Shown here: in pieces, positions 17,155 to 28,607 of the stretch
How the letters are laid out: each line of letters begins with the position of its first letter
Numbering within the stretch: position 1 is the first letter of the stretch
Source of the DNA: Shewanella cutis
GTDB taxonomy: Bacteria > Pseudomonadota > Gammaproteobacteria > Enterobacterales > Shewanellaceae
Direction: 5' to 3'
Assembly: GCF_022410515.1 (NCBI RefSeq)
Contig: NZ_JACSDI010000010.1
Span: forward strand, 1 to 64,000
DNA length: 64,000 bases
Program-made: the position numbers and the translations under genes
The notes under the pieces: model-generated
Database searches by the model: none
Told to the model about the DNA's origin: nothing
Seen by the model: only the letters and a program-made list of their open reading frames with translations

Positions 17155-17588
17155 GAATAAATCTTCTTTCTCTTTGGGCATGATCAATAGGATCACGCGG
17201 ACTGAATTGGCAAAATGGCAACTTCACACTACATGACGTCAAGTTTACGTTACTAATAAAAGGAGATTGGGGGCCTTGTTGGTGCTTCGTCGTTATAAAA
17301 TTACCGATAGTGACGCAGGATTCAACCGTTTTTTACTAAAAAATGGCTTTTTAAACCGGAAAATTACTCAAGTCAGTCTAAAAATAACAAAAATATTAAA
17401 TATGATTGGCAAATTTGTGATCTAAACAGTTTTTTGGCAGACTTTTTTGCCAGATTAATTGGCCTAAAATCACAGTTTTTACTTTAAATGTTTCATCTAT
17501 CCACGTTATTCTAGGTTTCAAACGATAAATCACGCATATCCTATGCAATTCATGCTGTCGCTAAATAACTAGAAAGGTAGATGGAGCT

Positions 17589-18779
17589 ATGTTTAACTCA
17601 CTCATCGCAATGCCTGCGGATCCGATCCTCGGCTTGTTGACCCAGTACCGCGAAGACACACATCCACAGAAAGTAGACTTAGGTGTCGGTGTTTATAAAG
17701 ACCCCGCGGGAAACACCCCCATTCTCAATTGTGTAAAAAAAGCCGAGAAATTTCGTTTAGAAACCGAGACAACAAAGGTCTATATCGGTCCAACCGGCTC
17801 ACCTCAGTTTAATACCCTGATGACAGAGTTAGCCTTTGGCAGTGATCATAGCGCGATTATCGCTAACCGTATTCGTACAGTTTCTACACCCGGCGGTACG
17901 GGCGCCCTGCGTGTAGCTGGTGACTTTATTAAACGCTGCAATCCTAATGCGGTGTTGTGGGTAAGCGATCCCACATGGGCTAACCATACTGGTTTATTCG
18001 AAGCTGCTGGGATCACAGTAAAAACTTATCCCTATTATGACTACGATAGTAAATCGTTGAAATTTGATGAGATGCTTGCTGCATTATTGCAAGTGAGTCC
18101 TGATGACGTGGTGTTATTTCACGCTTGTTGCCATAACCCAAGTGGGATGGATTTAACCACTGAGCAATGGGACAAAGTGGTTGCCCTCACCAAAGAGCAA
18201 GGTTTTACCCCGCTTATCGACATGGCTTACCAAGGTTTTGGTGATGGTGTTGATATTGATGCCTACGGCGTGCGTAAAATGGCTGCCGCGGTCGATAATA
18301 TGATCCTGTGCAGCTCATGCTCGAAAAACTTTGGCCTGTACCGTGAGCGTATTGGTTCCTGCTCTGTGATTGCCAAAGATGCCAATACCGCCAATATCGC
18401 GCAATCTGTACTGCTTTATGTGGTTCGCTGCCTCTACTCCATGCCGCCAGCCCACGGCGCGGCGATTGTTGAGACGATTTTAGGATCAAAAGAATTAACC
18501 CAAGAATGGCTTGATGAACTCAAAGTGATGCGCGATCGCATCAATGGTAACCGCGCGATTTTAGTTGAAAAACTAAAAGCTAATGGCGTTGAGCGCGACT
18601 TTAGCTTTATCGCTCGCCAAAAAGGCATGTTCTCCTTCCTAGGGGTTAATCCTGAGCAAGTGGCGCGTCTACAGAAAGAATTTAGCATTTATATGGTGGG
18701 CTCAAGCCGCATTAGCATTGCAGGCATAAGCGAAGACAATGTGGATTACTTAGCTAAGTCGATTGCCAAAGTGCTTTAA
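17589..18779 (+). CDS. Aspartate/aromatic amino acid aminotransferase
   Basis: PLP-dependent class I aminotransferase, 396 aa, of the AspC/TyrB subgroup. Visible landmarks are the VDLGVGVYKD start, GGTGALR, the HACCHNPSGMDLT motif, the PLP lysine in SSCSKNFGLYRERIG (about residue 247) and the substrate-carboxylate arginine near SSRISIAG. It converts aspartate or aromatic amino acids and 2-oxoglutarate; specificity between AspC and TyrB cannot be decided by eye, so no symbol is given. It is monocistronic with a long leader. Confidence 0.9.
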   Translation: MFNSLIAMPADPILGLLTQYREDTHPQKVDLGVGVYKDPAGNTPILNCVKKAEKFRLETETTKVYIGPTGSPQFNTLMTELAFGSDHSAIIANRIRTVSTPGGTGALRVAGDFIKRCNPNAVLWVSDPTWANHTGLFEAAGITVKTYPYYDYDSKSLKFDEMLAALLQVSPDDVVLFHACCHNPSGMDLTTEQWDKVVALTKEQGFTPLIDMAYQGFGDGVDIDAYGVRKMAAAVDNMILCSSCSKNFGLYRERIGSCSVIAKDANTANIAQSVLLYVVRCLYSMPPAHGAAIVETILGSKELTQEWLDELKVMRDRINGNRAILVEKLKANGVERDFSFIARQKGMFSFLGVNPEQVARLQKEFSIYMVGSSRISIAGISEDNVDYLAKSIAKVL

Positions 18780-19164
18780 ATACAAGTGCTTTAATACAAG
18801 CAATTTAGTACTTTTTAACCATCTACTTACTCTGCTGTATTCTCTATCTAAGATGCAGCAGAGTTTATCTACCGCTTGTAAATATTACACTCGTCCATTT
18901 AGTTTGGATTGACGAGTCTTCCTTTTCATTTCTCCCCAAAAACCTCATAAGCCACGCCATCCTCACCGTTTAAGCATTTATTTTCAATCGTAAAACCCTA
19001 TTTGAATGATGTTGACTCCACGGTCTTATCACAATAAACCGCACGTTGTGATCTCGGTCAGCGGATTTCCATTTTATCAATCGGGGCTACGGCAATTTTC
19101 ACTTTTTAAAGCCAAAGCCGCCCAGTAGATTAATCGTCATTATTGAACTTGTGGATATTCCGCC
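18780..19164. other. Intergenic region upstream of yjjI
   Basis: 385 bp. It holds a likely terminator-type hairpin, ACTCTGCTG (18829-18837) / CAGCAGAGT (18856-18864), and a second inverted pair, ACTCGTC (18889-18895) / GACGAGT (18911-18917), followed by a pyrimidine-rich stretch. It also contains an everted ATCACAA / TTGTGAT pair at 19028-19034 and 19046-19052 that could be a regulator site for yjjI. No FNR box or coding sequence was seen. Confidence 0.5.
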
Positions 19165-20724
19165 ATGTTATTACAAGATAAATTAATGCAAATCGTCACC
19201 AACCCGCAGCTTTCACCTAAGCAAAAATCTAACTATTTAGCGTTGGAGGCGGAGGCGAGTTTGCCCTACATGCCAATATCAGATGAAGTACAAACAGCGA
19301 TGAATGACGGTGTTATTTGCGATATGTTTGAAGGCCATACGCCGTTTAAACCACGCTATGTATTGCCAGATTATGCCCGCTATCTTGAGCAAGGCTCTGA
19401 ATATTTAGAGCTTGTTCCCGCGCAAAATTTAGATGAAGCCCTCAATGCCTTAACGATTCTGTATCACCATGTGCCATCGGTGACCAATATACCTGTGTAT
19501 TTAGGTCAGTTGGACGACATTTTGATGCCTTTCGTGGAAGGAATGGATGCGGATGTCCTTTATCGTAAACTAAAGCTGTTCTGGATCATGCTCGACAGAA
19601 CCCTGCCCGACGCCTTTATGCACGTCAATATTGGCCCAACAGACAATATTGTTTGCCGAACCCTACTGCGCATTGATGCCGAACTCAAACAAGTTGCCCC
19701 CAATTTGACCTTTATGTATGACCCCGCCATCACCCCGGATGAATTATTGCAAATTGCCACAACCAATATTTGTCAGTGCAGTAAGCCGCATATCGCCAAC
19801 TATCCACTGCATGCCAGTGCATTTGACAAGCGCGGCTTTGGTATTGTGAGTTGCTACAATGCCTTACCATTAGCGGGCGGTGCAAATACCTTGGTTAGAC
19901 TCAATCTGAAAGAAGTGGCATTGAAGGCAACGTCAATCAATGATTTTTTTGAGCGTGTCTTGCCCTATTACTGCTCACTCACCTTCGAACTTATCGAGGC
20001 GCGTTCGGCCTTTTTACATCAAGAGTCGCACTTCTTTGATAGCTTTTTAGTTAAAGAACAATTGATTGATGAATCGCGCTTTGCCCCCATGTTTGGTATT
20101 TACGGTATGGCTGAAGCGGTGAATATTCTGCAAGCTCAGATGACAAGTGAGACCGACAAATTATCTCAATCAAACAAACCCACAGGCTATGGTCATAGCA
20201 CGGATGCAAACCAACTTGGCTACCGTATTTCTGCCGCCCTCGATACCATAGTAAAATCCACACCCGTCACCTATGGCTACCATGGACGAGCGCTGCTGCA
20301 TTCACAGGGCGGTATCAGTCTCGATAAGGACGTGACACCCGGCGTGCGTATTCCCTATGGCACTGAACCCAATCCCATCGCTCATATTCAAGCCCTCGCG
20401 CAGCATCACCAGTATTATACGGCGGGGATCAGCGATATTTTGACCATAGATGAAACCGTCAAATCCAATCCTCAAGCTATGTTCCAGCTGTGTAAAGCGG
20501 CACTGGAGTTAGGCTTTAGAGAATTTACCGCCAATGTGGCCTCTAACGATTTAATGCGTGTCACTGGCTATATGGTAAAACGCTCTGATATTGAAGCATT
20601 TAAACAATGCGGCTCGCGCCTTAATACCACGGGTTTAGGGGCAGAAGCAGCACAAAATACCGGAATATTGCAACGCCAAGCACGCGTTATTGCCCATGAG
20701 CACTCCCCCTGTGTCATTCAATAA
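19165..20724 (+). CDS. yjjI: YjjI-family glycyl radical enzyme
   Basis: A 519-aa member of the DUF3029/YjjI branch of glycyl radical enzymes. The glycyl-radical motif RVTGY has its glycine at residue 468, 51 residues from the C-terminus as in other members, and a candidate thiyl-radical cysteine is Cys230 in GIVSCYNALPLAGG. It is shorter than pyruvate formate-lyase (about 760 aa). Its activase gene yjjW overlaps its 3' end. Such enzymes work only without oxygen. The substrate and reaction are not known to me; nothing in the neighbourhood identifies them. Confidence 0.9.
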   Translation: MLLQDKLMQIVTNPQLSPKQKSNYLALEAEASLPYMPISDEVQTAMNDGVICDMFEGHTPFKPRYVLPDYARYLEQGSEYLELVPAQNLDEALNALTILYHHVPSVTNIPVYLGQLDDILMPFVEGMDADVLYRKLKLFWIMLDRTLPDAFMHVNIGPTDNIVCRTLLRIDAELKQVAPNLTFMYDPAITPDELLQIATTNICQCSKPHIANYPLHASAFDKRGFGIVSCYNALPLAGGANTLVRLNLKEVALKATSINDFFERVLPYYCSLTFELIEARSAFLHQESHFFDSFLVKEQLIDESRFAPMFGIYGMAEAVNILQAQMTSETDKLSQSNKPTGYGHSTDANQLGYRISAALDTIVKSTPVTYGYHGRALLHSQGGISLDKDVTPGVRIPYGTEPNPIAHIQALAQHHQYYTAGISDILTIDETVKSNPQAMFQLCKAALELGFREFTANVASNDLMRVTGYMVKRSDIEAFKQCGSRLNTTGLGAEAAQNTGILQRQARVIAHEHSPCVIQ

Positions 20725-21607
20725 AGCGGCCATAAATAAGCAGGCAATAGTTAGTCAGCTATTGCCGTTTTCTTGCGTCGACGGACCTGGCAGCAGGCTC
20801 GTGTTATTCTTGCAGGGCTGCAACTATCAATGTAAAAACTGCCATAACCCACATACCATCGGATTATGCGATGGCTGTGGCGATTGTATTGCCACCTGTC
20901 CTGACAAGGCGCTGACATTGATAAAGGCTAACAATAAGCATCAAATCCATTGGGACAAAGATCGTTGTAGCCAGTGCGATACTTGTCTTGCTGTGTGTCC
21001 ACAACAAGCCAATCCCAAAGTCACCCGATACACTGTTGAAGAAATCTTGGCGATTCTTCACCATCAGCGTCACTTTATTAATGGCATTACGGTGAGCGGT
21101 GGTGAAGCAAGTCTACAACTGCCATTTATTATTGAATTATTTAAAGCGATTAAGGCCTCACCGCAGTTATCACAGTTAACCTGTATGCTTAATACCAATG
21201 GCAGTTTGAGCCTCACGGGCTGGCATAAACTGCTGCCCTTTTTAGACGGCGCTATGGTGGATCTTAAAGCGTGGCAACGAGATACCCATAGGTACATTAC
21301 CGGGCGAGATAACCATGCGGTGTTCAAATCAATTGAACTTTTGGCGCAGCAGCAAAAACTGTATGAAGTAAGATTGCTGCATATTCCAGGCATTACGGAT
21401 TTTGAACAGGAAATAGACGCGCTATCTTGCTATTTACTGAGACTCGGTGCCGATACGCGGGTGAAATTAAACGCCTTTCACCACCATGGCGTGGTTGATG
21501 AAGCGTTAACTTGGCCTAGTTGCACACAGACGGATATTGAAGCCTTAGCGGCCTCTCTTACCCAGCGAGGTTTAACAAATATCGTGTTACCGTCCATCTA
21601 CCTTTAA
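20696..21607 (+). CDS. yjjW: YjjW-family glycyl radical enzyme activase
   Basis: Radical SAM enzyme that would generate the glycyl radical on YjjI. The radical SAM cluster motif is CNYQCKNC (CxxxCxxC), and it is followed by an inserted ferredoxin-like domain with two Cys clusters, CDGCGDCIATC and CSQCDTCLAVC, for two [4Fe-4S] centres. The VSGGEA motif and SFVDGPG-like SCVDGPGSR start are also typical. The start at ATG 20696 lies inside the end of yjjI (29-bp overlap), implying coupled translation; a TTG six bases earlier is also in frame. The stop overlaps the convergent LysR gene by 4 bp. Confidence 0.9.
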   Translation: MSTPPVSFNKAAINKQAIVSQLLPFSCVDGPGSRLVLFLQGCNYQCKNCHNPHTIGLCDGCGDCIATCPDKALTLIKANNKHQIHWDKDRCSQCDTCLAVCPQQANPKVTRYTVEEILAILHHQRHFINGITVSGGEASLQLPFIIELFKAIKASPQLSQLTCMLNTNGSLSLTGWHKLLPFLDGAMVDLKAWQRDTHRYITGRDNHAVFKSIELLAQQQKLYEVRLLHIPGITDFEQEIDALSCYLLRLGADTRVKLNAFHHHGVVDEALTWPSCTQTDIEALAASLTQRGLTNIVLPSIYL

Positions 21608-22524
21608 CGGCTACAAAGTAGGATCTGCTCGTACAGCCAGCGTAGCGCGGGATCCTTCATACTTTGTTTATGCCAAACGAGGCTGTAAGCCACTTTTCCA
21701 TATTCGATGGGTAACGGTTTCACTGTTAAGCCTTTGGCTTGGCTCGCGATGGATGCCCAGCGGCGCGAGCAGGTAAACAGCAGTTCACTGTGGTGACACA
21801 TTAACGCCGCGCTGCCAAAGTCTGGCACTGAAATGGGGACGGCACGTTTTTTAGATTGCTGAGCGAGTAAAATATCAAAATAAGGTGTACTCAGATCCGT
21901 ATCTGTGATGCCTATATGGCTGTAGCTTAGGTAGTCATCAAAGCTGATATGCGATTGTTTGGCCAAGGGATGGGATGCATTCATTAAGCAAATCATTTCA
22001 TCACTGAACAAGGTTTCCCACACTAGATCATCTTGCGAAGGATTAGGCTGACTCAAATCATGGGGTAACAGTACAAAGTCTAACGAGCCATTAATGAGTC
22101 CATCAAAACCAATATTGTCTTTGCTGTAAATATCGAGATGAATATGGGGCGCCAAACTCAAAATATGGGCGCTAAGTTTAGCGGCCAGCAGTTCAAAGGT
22201 GCTTTCACGCATTGCCAGTGTAAACCGCCCCTCATAGTTTATTGGGGTAAACGCATCTTGACTCATGATCTGATTCATATCATTGATCATTTGTTGCACG
22301 CTTGGGCCTAATCGTTTGGCTAAAGGCGTTGCAACCAGTGAGTTACCGTTACGGTAGAACAGTTCATCATTCAAACTGTCTCGAAGCTGGCTTAAAGTTT
22401 TGCTAACCGATGAAGGACTTAAACATAAACGTTCGGCGCTGGCGGTGACGCTCAAGGTATCGAGCATCACATGCAAAGTGATTAAGTGCTTCATACTAAT
22501 GCGCGAAAGCTTGGCTAAATCCAT
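21604..22524 (-). CDS. LysR-family transcriptional regulator
   Basis: 306 aa with an N-terminal winged helix-turn-helix (about 11-70, containing SASAERLCLSPSSVSKTLSQLRD) and a LysR substrate-binding domain (about 95-300). It converges on yjjW with a 4-bp overlap, so antisense interference with the yjj operon is possible. LysR genes usually control a divergent neighbour, but upstream here is the 272-bp gap before serC, which points the same way. Its ligand and targets are not evident. Confidence 0.9.
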   Translation of the reverse strand: MDLAKLSRISMKHLITLHVMLDTLSVTASAERLCLSPSSVSKTLSQLRDSLNDELFYRNGNSLVATPLAKRLGPSVQQMINDMNQIMSQDAFTPINYEGRFTLAMRESTFELLAAKLSAHILSLAPHIHLDIYSKDNIGFDGLINGSLDFVLLPHDLSQPNPSQDDLVWETLFSDEMICLMNASHPLAKQSHISFDDYLSYSHIGITDTDLSTPYFDILLAQQSKKRAVPISVPDFGSAALMCHHSELLFTCSRRWASIASQAKGLTVKPLPIEYGKVAYSLVWHKQSMKDPALRWLYEQILLCSR

Positions 22525-22720
22525 CAGTGGTTTCCTGGTAATTTATCTTATGGTAAAAATCAAAATATCAACTTTTCATCATGATAAACAATAAGATAAA
22601 ACTTACCCAATAGATTGCTAAGTATATTGGTCTGTTATGCGTACTGGCTCACAGGCTTGCTCAGTGCAATCGCCATTGCCTCATTATCAGGGTAAGAAAC
22701 TTGGCGTAATTCAACTAACA

Positions 22721-22752
22721 AAAAAGCGAATGCATATGTGCATTCGCTTTTT
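22721..22752 (-). terminator. serC terminator
   Basis: A perfect 14-bp stem, AAAAAGCGAATGCA / TGCATTCGCTTTTT, with a 4-nt loop, 45 bp after the serC stop. Confidence 0.85.
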
Positions 22753-22796
22753 GCGTATAACCGCTTAAAACTTATGTGCTATAGGGTGAGCGCGGA

Positions 22797-23900
22797 CTAC
22801 ATCTTGTAATGTTTAGCGGCAAACTCGTTCATAAATGTCACCAGCGCGGCAACACCTTCCAGTGGCATTGCATTGTAAAGGCTTGCACGCATACCACCGA
22901 CGATTCTGTGCCCTTTTAAAGCCACTAAGCCCGCCGCTTCGGCCTCTTTTAAGAAGGCGCCATCAAGGGATTCATCAGCCAGTTGAAAGGTCACATTCAT
23001 TTGTGAGCGGTTCGCAGCCACCACACCATTTTTATAGAAAGGATTGGCGTCGATACAGGCATATAGCATTTGCGCTTTTTGCTGATTGATTTTTGCGATA
23101 CTCGCCACACCACCAATCGATTTAAGCCAAGCAAACACTTCGGCCGCTAAGTACCAGGCAAAGGTCGGTGGCGTGTTAAACATAGAATCATGCTCAACCG
23201 CTAAACGATAATCCATAATGGATGACTGCGGTAAACTCGGCAGTTTCAACATGTCATCGCGCACTATTACTATCGATAAGCCAGATGGACCAATGTTCTT
23301 CTGCGCACCAGCATAGATTAAGCCGTAACAGCTGACATCGATTTCACGCGACATAATGGTTGACGATAAATCGGCAACAATTGGCCAAGGGCTATCTAAC
23401 TCATCAAAAATTTCGATACCATCAACTGTCTCATTGGGGCAGTAGTGCACATAACGGTAGTCGGCATCTATTTTATGGAGCTCAGGGAGCACTACCGCAT
23501 TGAGTCCATTATGTTTTTCAACAATATTCAGACTATCAATTTGCGCGTCGCCCACCAGCTTTTGCGCTTCGGCTAATGCCGCAGAAGACCATTGACCACT
23601 GACTAAATACAGGGCACGACCTTGATTGCCTAAAAAATTATTCACAACAGCAGAGAACTGACCGCGACCACCGCCATGCATAAAGAGCACATGGTAGTTT
23701 TGTGGAATGTGCATCAGCTCGCGTAAATCCGCCTCAGCTTGCTTGGTCAGCGCGATAAATTCCTTACCTCTGTGGCTGACTTCCATTACGGAGACACCTA
23801 GCCCATTCCAATCGAGTAATTCCTGTTGTGCTTTTTTCATCACCGCTGCGGGTAACATCGCAGGACCTGCACAGAAATTATAAATCGCGCTCACTGCCAC
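22797..23900 (-). CDS. serC: Phosphoserine aminotransferase
   Basis: PLP enzyme of serine synthesis that also acts in pyridoxine synthesis. Class V aminotransferase of 367 aa, starting [11 protein letters not shown]. The PLP lysine is in [10 protein letters not shown], and the HGGGRGQF and [12 protein letters not shown] segments form the cofactor and substrate pocket. It lies downstream of gyrA on the same strand but behind a strong terminator, so is probably transcribed from its own promoter in 23901-23957. Confidence 0.96.
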   Translation of the reverse strand: MAVSAIYNFCAGPAMLPAAVMKKAQQELLDWNGLGVSVMEVSHRGKEFIALTKQAEADLRELMHIPQNYHVLFMHGGGRGQFSAVVNNFLGNQGRALYLVSGQWSSAALAEAQKLVGDAQIDSLNIVEKHNGLNAVVLPELHKIDADYRYVHYCPNETVDGIEIFDELDSPWPIVADLSSTIMSREIDVSCYGLIYAGAQKNIGPSGLSIVIVRDDMLKLPSLPQSSIMDYRLAVEHDSMFNTPPTFAWYLAAEVFAWLKSIGGVASIAKINQQKAQMLYACIDANPFYKNGVVAANRSQMNVTFQLADESLDGAFLKEAEAAGLVALKGHRIVGGMRASLYNAMPLEGVAALVTFMNEFAAKHYKM

Positions 23901-23957
23901 TCTCCTTATTTACAAACCATGATATTAGAATTCATAAAATAAAACGTTGCCATGAAA

Positions 23958-23987
23958 AAAACGAGCGTCCAATTGGACGCTCGTTTT
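23958..23987 (-). terminator. gyrA terminator
   Basis: A perfect 13-bp stem, AAAACGAGCGTCC / GGACGCTCGTTTT, with an AATT loop and a T-run on the minus strand, just after the gyrA stop. Confidence 0.9.
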
Positions 23988-23999
23988 CATACTCTCGAA

Positions 24000-26753
24000 T
24001 TAGTCTTCGTCTTGCTCGTCGTCAAGCTCTTCGTCTAATTCTTCCAGCTCATCCTCTTCCTCTAAAGGCTCTTCTTGAACAGAGTCACCTTCAGCGATAA
24101 CTGGGACGATTGGCATACCGTTTTCATCCAGCTCGACTTCATCTTCGTCGCCTTGGATCTCATCGATACGTTGCAGACCAACCACTTTCTCGTCACTTGC
24201 GGTGCGGATAATGGTCACGCCTTGCGTGTTACGGCCGATGATAGACACACCATTGGCTGGCGTGCGTACTAAAGTGCCTTTGTCGCTGATCAGCATGATT
24301 TCGTCATTGCCGCCCACTTGTACCGCGCCAACCACTGCACCGTTACGCTCGCTCACCTTGATCGATACCACACCTTTGGTCGCACGGCTCTTCGACGGGT
24401 ATTCAGACAACTCAGTACGTTTACCATAGCCGTTTTCGGTCACAGTTAAGATAGCGCCATCGCCCTTAGGTACGATGAGAGACACGACTCTTTGGCCTTC
24501 TTCAAGCTTAATACCGCGAACACCGGTCGCGCCGCGGCCCATTGGACGCACGCCCTTGAAGTTGATCTGTGGGTTGCCTTCTTCATCTAGCACTGGGTTA
24601 CCGTTTTCATCGAGAACGGCTACTTCTTCGCCTTCTTTAAAGCGAACCACTTTACCTTCGTTCGAGAACAGCATGATCTCATCATCACCATTGGTGATAT
24701 CGACACCGATCAGTTGGTCACCGTCTTTGAGGTTAACAGCGATAATGCCGTTTGCACGAGGGTTGCTGTAGGCCGTCAATGCAGTCTTCTTCACGGTACC
24801 GTTAGAGGTTGCCATGATGATGTATTTATCTTCGGCGTATTCGCGAACTGGCAGAATCGCGGTAATGCGTTCACCATCAGCCAGCGGCAGTAAGTTAACA
24901 ATCGGACGACCACGGGAAGTGCGGCTCGCCAGCGGTAATTGATAGACCTTGAGCCAGTACATTTTACCGAAGTCTGAGAAGCACAGAATCGTATCGTGAG
25001 TATTCGCAACCAGCAGTTTTTCAACGAAATCTTCGTCTTTCACCTTAGTTGCGGCTTTACCCTTACCACCACGGCGCTGGGCTTGGTAATCGCTCAGCGG
25101 TTGGTATTTGGCGTAACCTAAGTGCGACAGGGTCACAACCACGTCTTCTTCGTTGATTAAGTCTTCAAGACTCATATCAATTTCATTGGCGTTGATCACC
25201 GTGCGGCGGGCATCGCCATATTCAGCAAGAATTTCTTCTAGCTCTTCTTTAATCACTTCCATCAAACGCTCAGGGCTGCGCAAAATAAACAGCAGACCAG
25301 CGATAAACTCGAGCAGCTCTTCGTATTCAGCGATGATCTTATCGTGCTCAAGACCGGTTAAACGGTGTAAACGCAGCTCAAGGATCGCCTGAGCCTGTTG
25401 CTCAGTCAGGTAATATAAACCATCGCGAATACCATATTCTGGCTCTAACCACTCAGGACGCGCCGCATCATCACCGGCTTTTTCAAGCATGCCCTGCACA
25501 TGACCAAGCGCCCAACCCTGCTCAACCAGTTTAACTTTAGCGTCAGCTGGCGTTGGCGAGGCTTTGATCAGCGCAATAATCGGGTCGATGTTGGCCAGCG
25601 CGACCGCTAATGCCTCAAGGATATGGGCGCGCTCGCGCGCTTTACGCAGTTCAAATACGGTGCGACGTGTCACCACTTCACGGCGGTGCAGGATAAAGCA
25701 CTCGAGCATTTCTTTTAGGTTGAACAACTTAGGCTGACCATTAGTCAACGCCACCATGTTGATACCAAAAGAGCACTGCATTTGCGTTTGAGCATAAAGG
25801 TTGTTTAATACGACCTCACCCACTTCGCCGCGTTTAATTTCAATTACGATGCGCATACCGTCTTTGTCAGACTCGTCGCGCAGACCGCTAATGCCTTCAA
25901 TCTTCTTATCTTTGACTAACTCAGCGATTTTCTCGATGAGTTTTGCCTTGTTCACCTGATAAGGAATTTCGGTGACGATAATACGTTCACGGCCGTTGTC
26001 TTCAGTTTCGACTTCAGCCAGCGCGCGCATCACTGCACGGCCGCGGCCCGTCTTATACGCATCGATAATGCCCTTACGGCCATTGATAATCGCAGCAGTT
26101 GGGAAATCGGGGCCAGGAATATAGTCCATGAGCTGTTCAATCGACAACGCAGGGTCGGCGATCAGCGCTAAACAACCTTTAACCACTTCAGTTAGGTTGT
26201 GCGGTGGGATGTTTGTCGCCATACCAACCGCAATACCCGATGAACCGTTAATCAACAGGTTAGGGACGCGTGTCGGTAATACCGCCGGAATTTGTTCGGT
26301 GCCGTCGTAGTTTGGTACATAGTCAACGGTTTCTTTTTCAAGATCGGCGAGGAGCTGGTGCGCTAACTTATCCATACGGATTTCGGTGTAACGCATTGCC
26401 GCTGCGGAGTCGCCGTCAACCGAACCGAAGTTTCCTTGACCATCGACTAGGGTGTAACGCAGTGAGAAAGGCTGAGCCATACGAACGATAGTATCGTATA
26501 CCGCGGAGTCACCGTGGGGGTGATATTTACCGATGACGTCACCGACCACACGGGCAGACTTTTTGTACGGCTTGTTCCAATCGTTCTTCAATTCACTCAT
26601 GGCAAACAGCACGCGGCGATGCACAGGCTTAAGGCCATCACGCACGTCTGGTAATGCACGTCCCACGATGACGCTCATGGCGTAATCAAGGTACGAATTC
26701 TTTAGTTCGTCTTCGATATTAATTGGCGAAATAGATGATGCCAGATCAGTCAT
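24000..26753 (-). CDS. gyrA: DNA gyrase subunit A
   Basis: Type II topoisomerase subunit that cleaves and rejoins DNA. With the start at 26753 ([10 protein letters not shown], after a GGGGAACGAG ribosome-binding site) the numbering matches E. coli: Ser83 and Asp87 in the quinolone-resistance region are wild type, and the active tyrosine is Tyr122 in AAMRYT. The GyrA box QRRGGKG starts the C-terminal wrapping domain. There is a ~20-residue insertion ([17 protein letters not shown]) in that domain and a very acidic tail, as in relatives. The product is 917 aa. Confidence 0.98.
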   Translation of the reverse strand: MTDLASSISPINIEDELKNSYLDYAMSVIVGRALPDVRDGLKPVHRRVLFAMSELKNDWNKPYKKSARVVGDVIGKYHPHGDSAVYDTIVRMAQPFSLRYTLVDGQGNFGSVDGDSAAAMRYTEIRMDKLAHQLLADLEKETVDYVPNYDGTEQIPAVLPTRVPNLLINGSSGIAVGMATNIPPHNLTEVVKGCLALIADPALSIEQLMDYIPGPDFPTAAIINGRKGIIDAYKTGRGRAVMRALAEVETEDNGRERIIVTEIPYQVNKAKLIEKIAELVKDKKIEGISGLRDESDKDGMRIVIEIKRGEVGEVVLNNLYAQTQMQCSFGINMVALTNGQPKLFNLKEMLECFILHRREVVTRRTVFELRKARERAHILEALAVALANIDPIIALIKASPTPADAKVKLVEQGWALGHVQGMLEKAGDDAARPEWLEPEYGIRDGLYYLTEQQAQAILELRLHRLTGLEHDKIIAEYEELLEFIAGLLFILRSPERLMEVIKEELEEILAEYGDARRTVINANEIDMSLEDLINEEDVVVTLSHLGYAKYQPLSDYQAQRRGGKGKAATKVKDEDFVEKLLVANTHDTILCFSDFGKMYWLKVYQLPLASRTSRGRPIVNLLPLADGERITAILPVREYAEDKYIIMATSNGTVKKTALTAYSNPRANGIIAVNLKDGDQLIGVDITNGDDEIMLFSNEGKVVRFKEGEEVAVLDENGNPVLDEEGNPQINFKGVRPMGRGATGVRGIKLEEGQRVVSLIVPKGDGAILTVTENGYGKRTELSEYPSKSRATKGVVSIKVSERNGAVVGAVQVGGNDEIMLISDKGTLVRTPANGVSIIGRNTQGVTIIRTASDEKVVGLQRIDEIQGDEDEVELDENGMPIVPVIAEGDSVQEEPLEEEDELEELDEELDDEQDED

Positions 26754-27849
<1,096 letters not shown>

Positions 27850-27850
27850 G

Positions 27851-28525
27851 ATGAGCTTATCTGAGATTAAAGGAGTGTTATTCGATCTTGACGGTACCCT
27901 CGCCGATACCGCGCCAGATTTGGTTGAAGCCCTGAATCTCAGTTTACGCGATGTTGGCATCGCTGCTAAACCCTTAGCGGCGATGCGTAGCGCTGCCTCC
28001 CATGGCAGCTTTGCCTTAGTAGATGCAGCTATTCCAAATGCTAGTGAGACGCTACGCACTCAAGTTCAACAGGGACTCCTCGCCCATTATCAACGGATTA
28101 ATGGCGATCATTGCCAATTGTTTGAAGGCATAGCCCCCTTGCTCGACTGGCTTGAGTTAAGCCATGTGCCTTTTGGAGTGATCACCAATAAACCGGCGCG
28201 CTTTACTCGCCCTTTGTTGAATAAGCTTAAGCTTAGCGCGCGTATGTCTGTAATGATCAGCGGCGATTCTACCCGTTACCCTAAGCCCCATACAGCCCCC
28301 ATGCTACTGGGCGCCCAGCAACTGCAATGCCAGCCACATCAGATCCTCTATTTAGGGGATGCCGAACGGGATTTACTGGCCGCCCAAGCAGCAGGCATGC
28401 TCGGCGGAGTGGCACTTTGGGGATATTTAAGTGCAACCGATACCCCCAGCACTTGGCCAGCCTACGCCCACTACCCTTCACCTTTATATCTTCATACGGC
28501 GTTAAGCCAAGCCTTAGCAAAGTAA
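27851..28525 (+). CDS. HAD-family phosphatase, MupP/Gph-like
   Basis: HAD superfamily subfamily IA hydrolase of about 224 aa. Motif I is FDLDGTLADT (Asp nucleophile), motif II is ITNKP, and motif III/IV the KPHTAP lysine and LGDAERD. The start ATG 27851 follows the ubiG stop by 1 bp, so they form a tight operon. In Pseudomonas the gene directly after ubiG is mupP, encoding N-acetylmuramate-6-phosphate phosphatase of cell-wall recycling; position and length agree with that, while phosphoglycolate phosphatase is the alternative. Substrate is inferred from context only. Confidence 0.8.
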   Translation: MSLSEIKGVLFDLDGTLADTAPDLVEALNLSLRDVGIAAKPLAAMRSAASHGSFALVDAAIPNASETLRTQVQQGLLAHYQRINGDHCQLFEGIAPLLDWLELSHVPFGVITNKPARFTRPLLNKLKLSARMSVMISGDSTRYPKPHTAPMLLGAQQLQCQPHQILYLGDAERDLLAAQAAGMLGGVALWGYLSATDTPSTWPAYAHYPSPLYLHTALSQALAK

Positions 28526-28607
28526 GTAAACAAAATTAGCCCACAATAACGGTACAGGTACGCACTGCCAGCAATTAGTAGAATTCATACTGTGGGTCAA
28601 CCCCTCT

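Noticed and set aside
17395..17435. CRP-like site (TTTGTGATCTAAACAG) before the aminotransferase
   Set aside because: Only the left half matches TGTGA; the right half does not fit TCACA.
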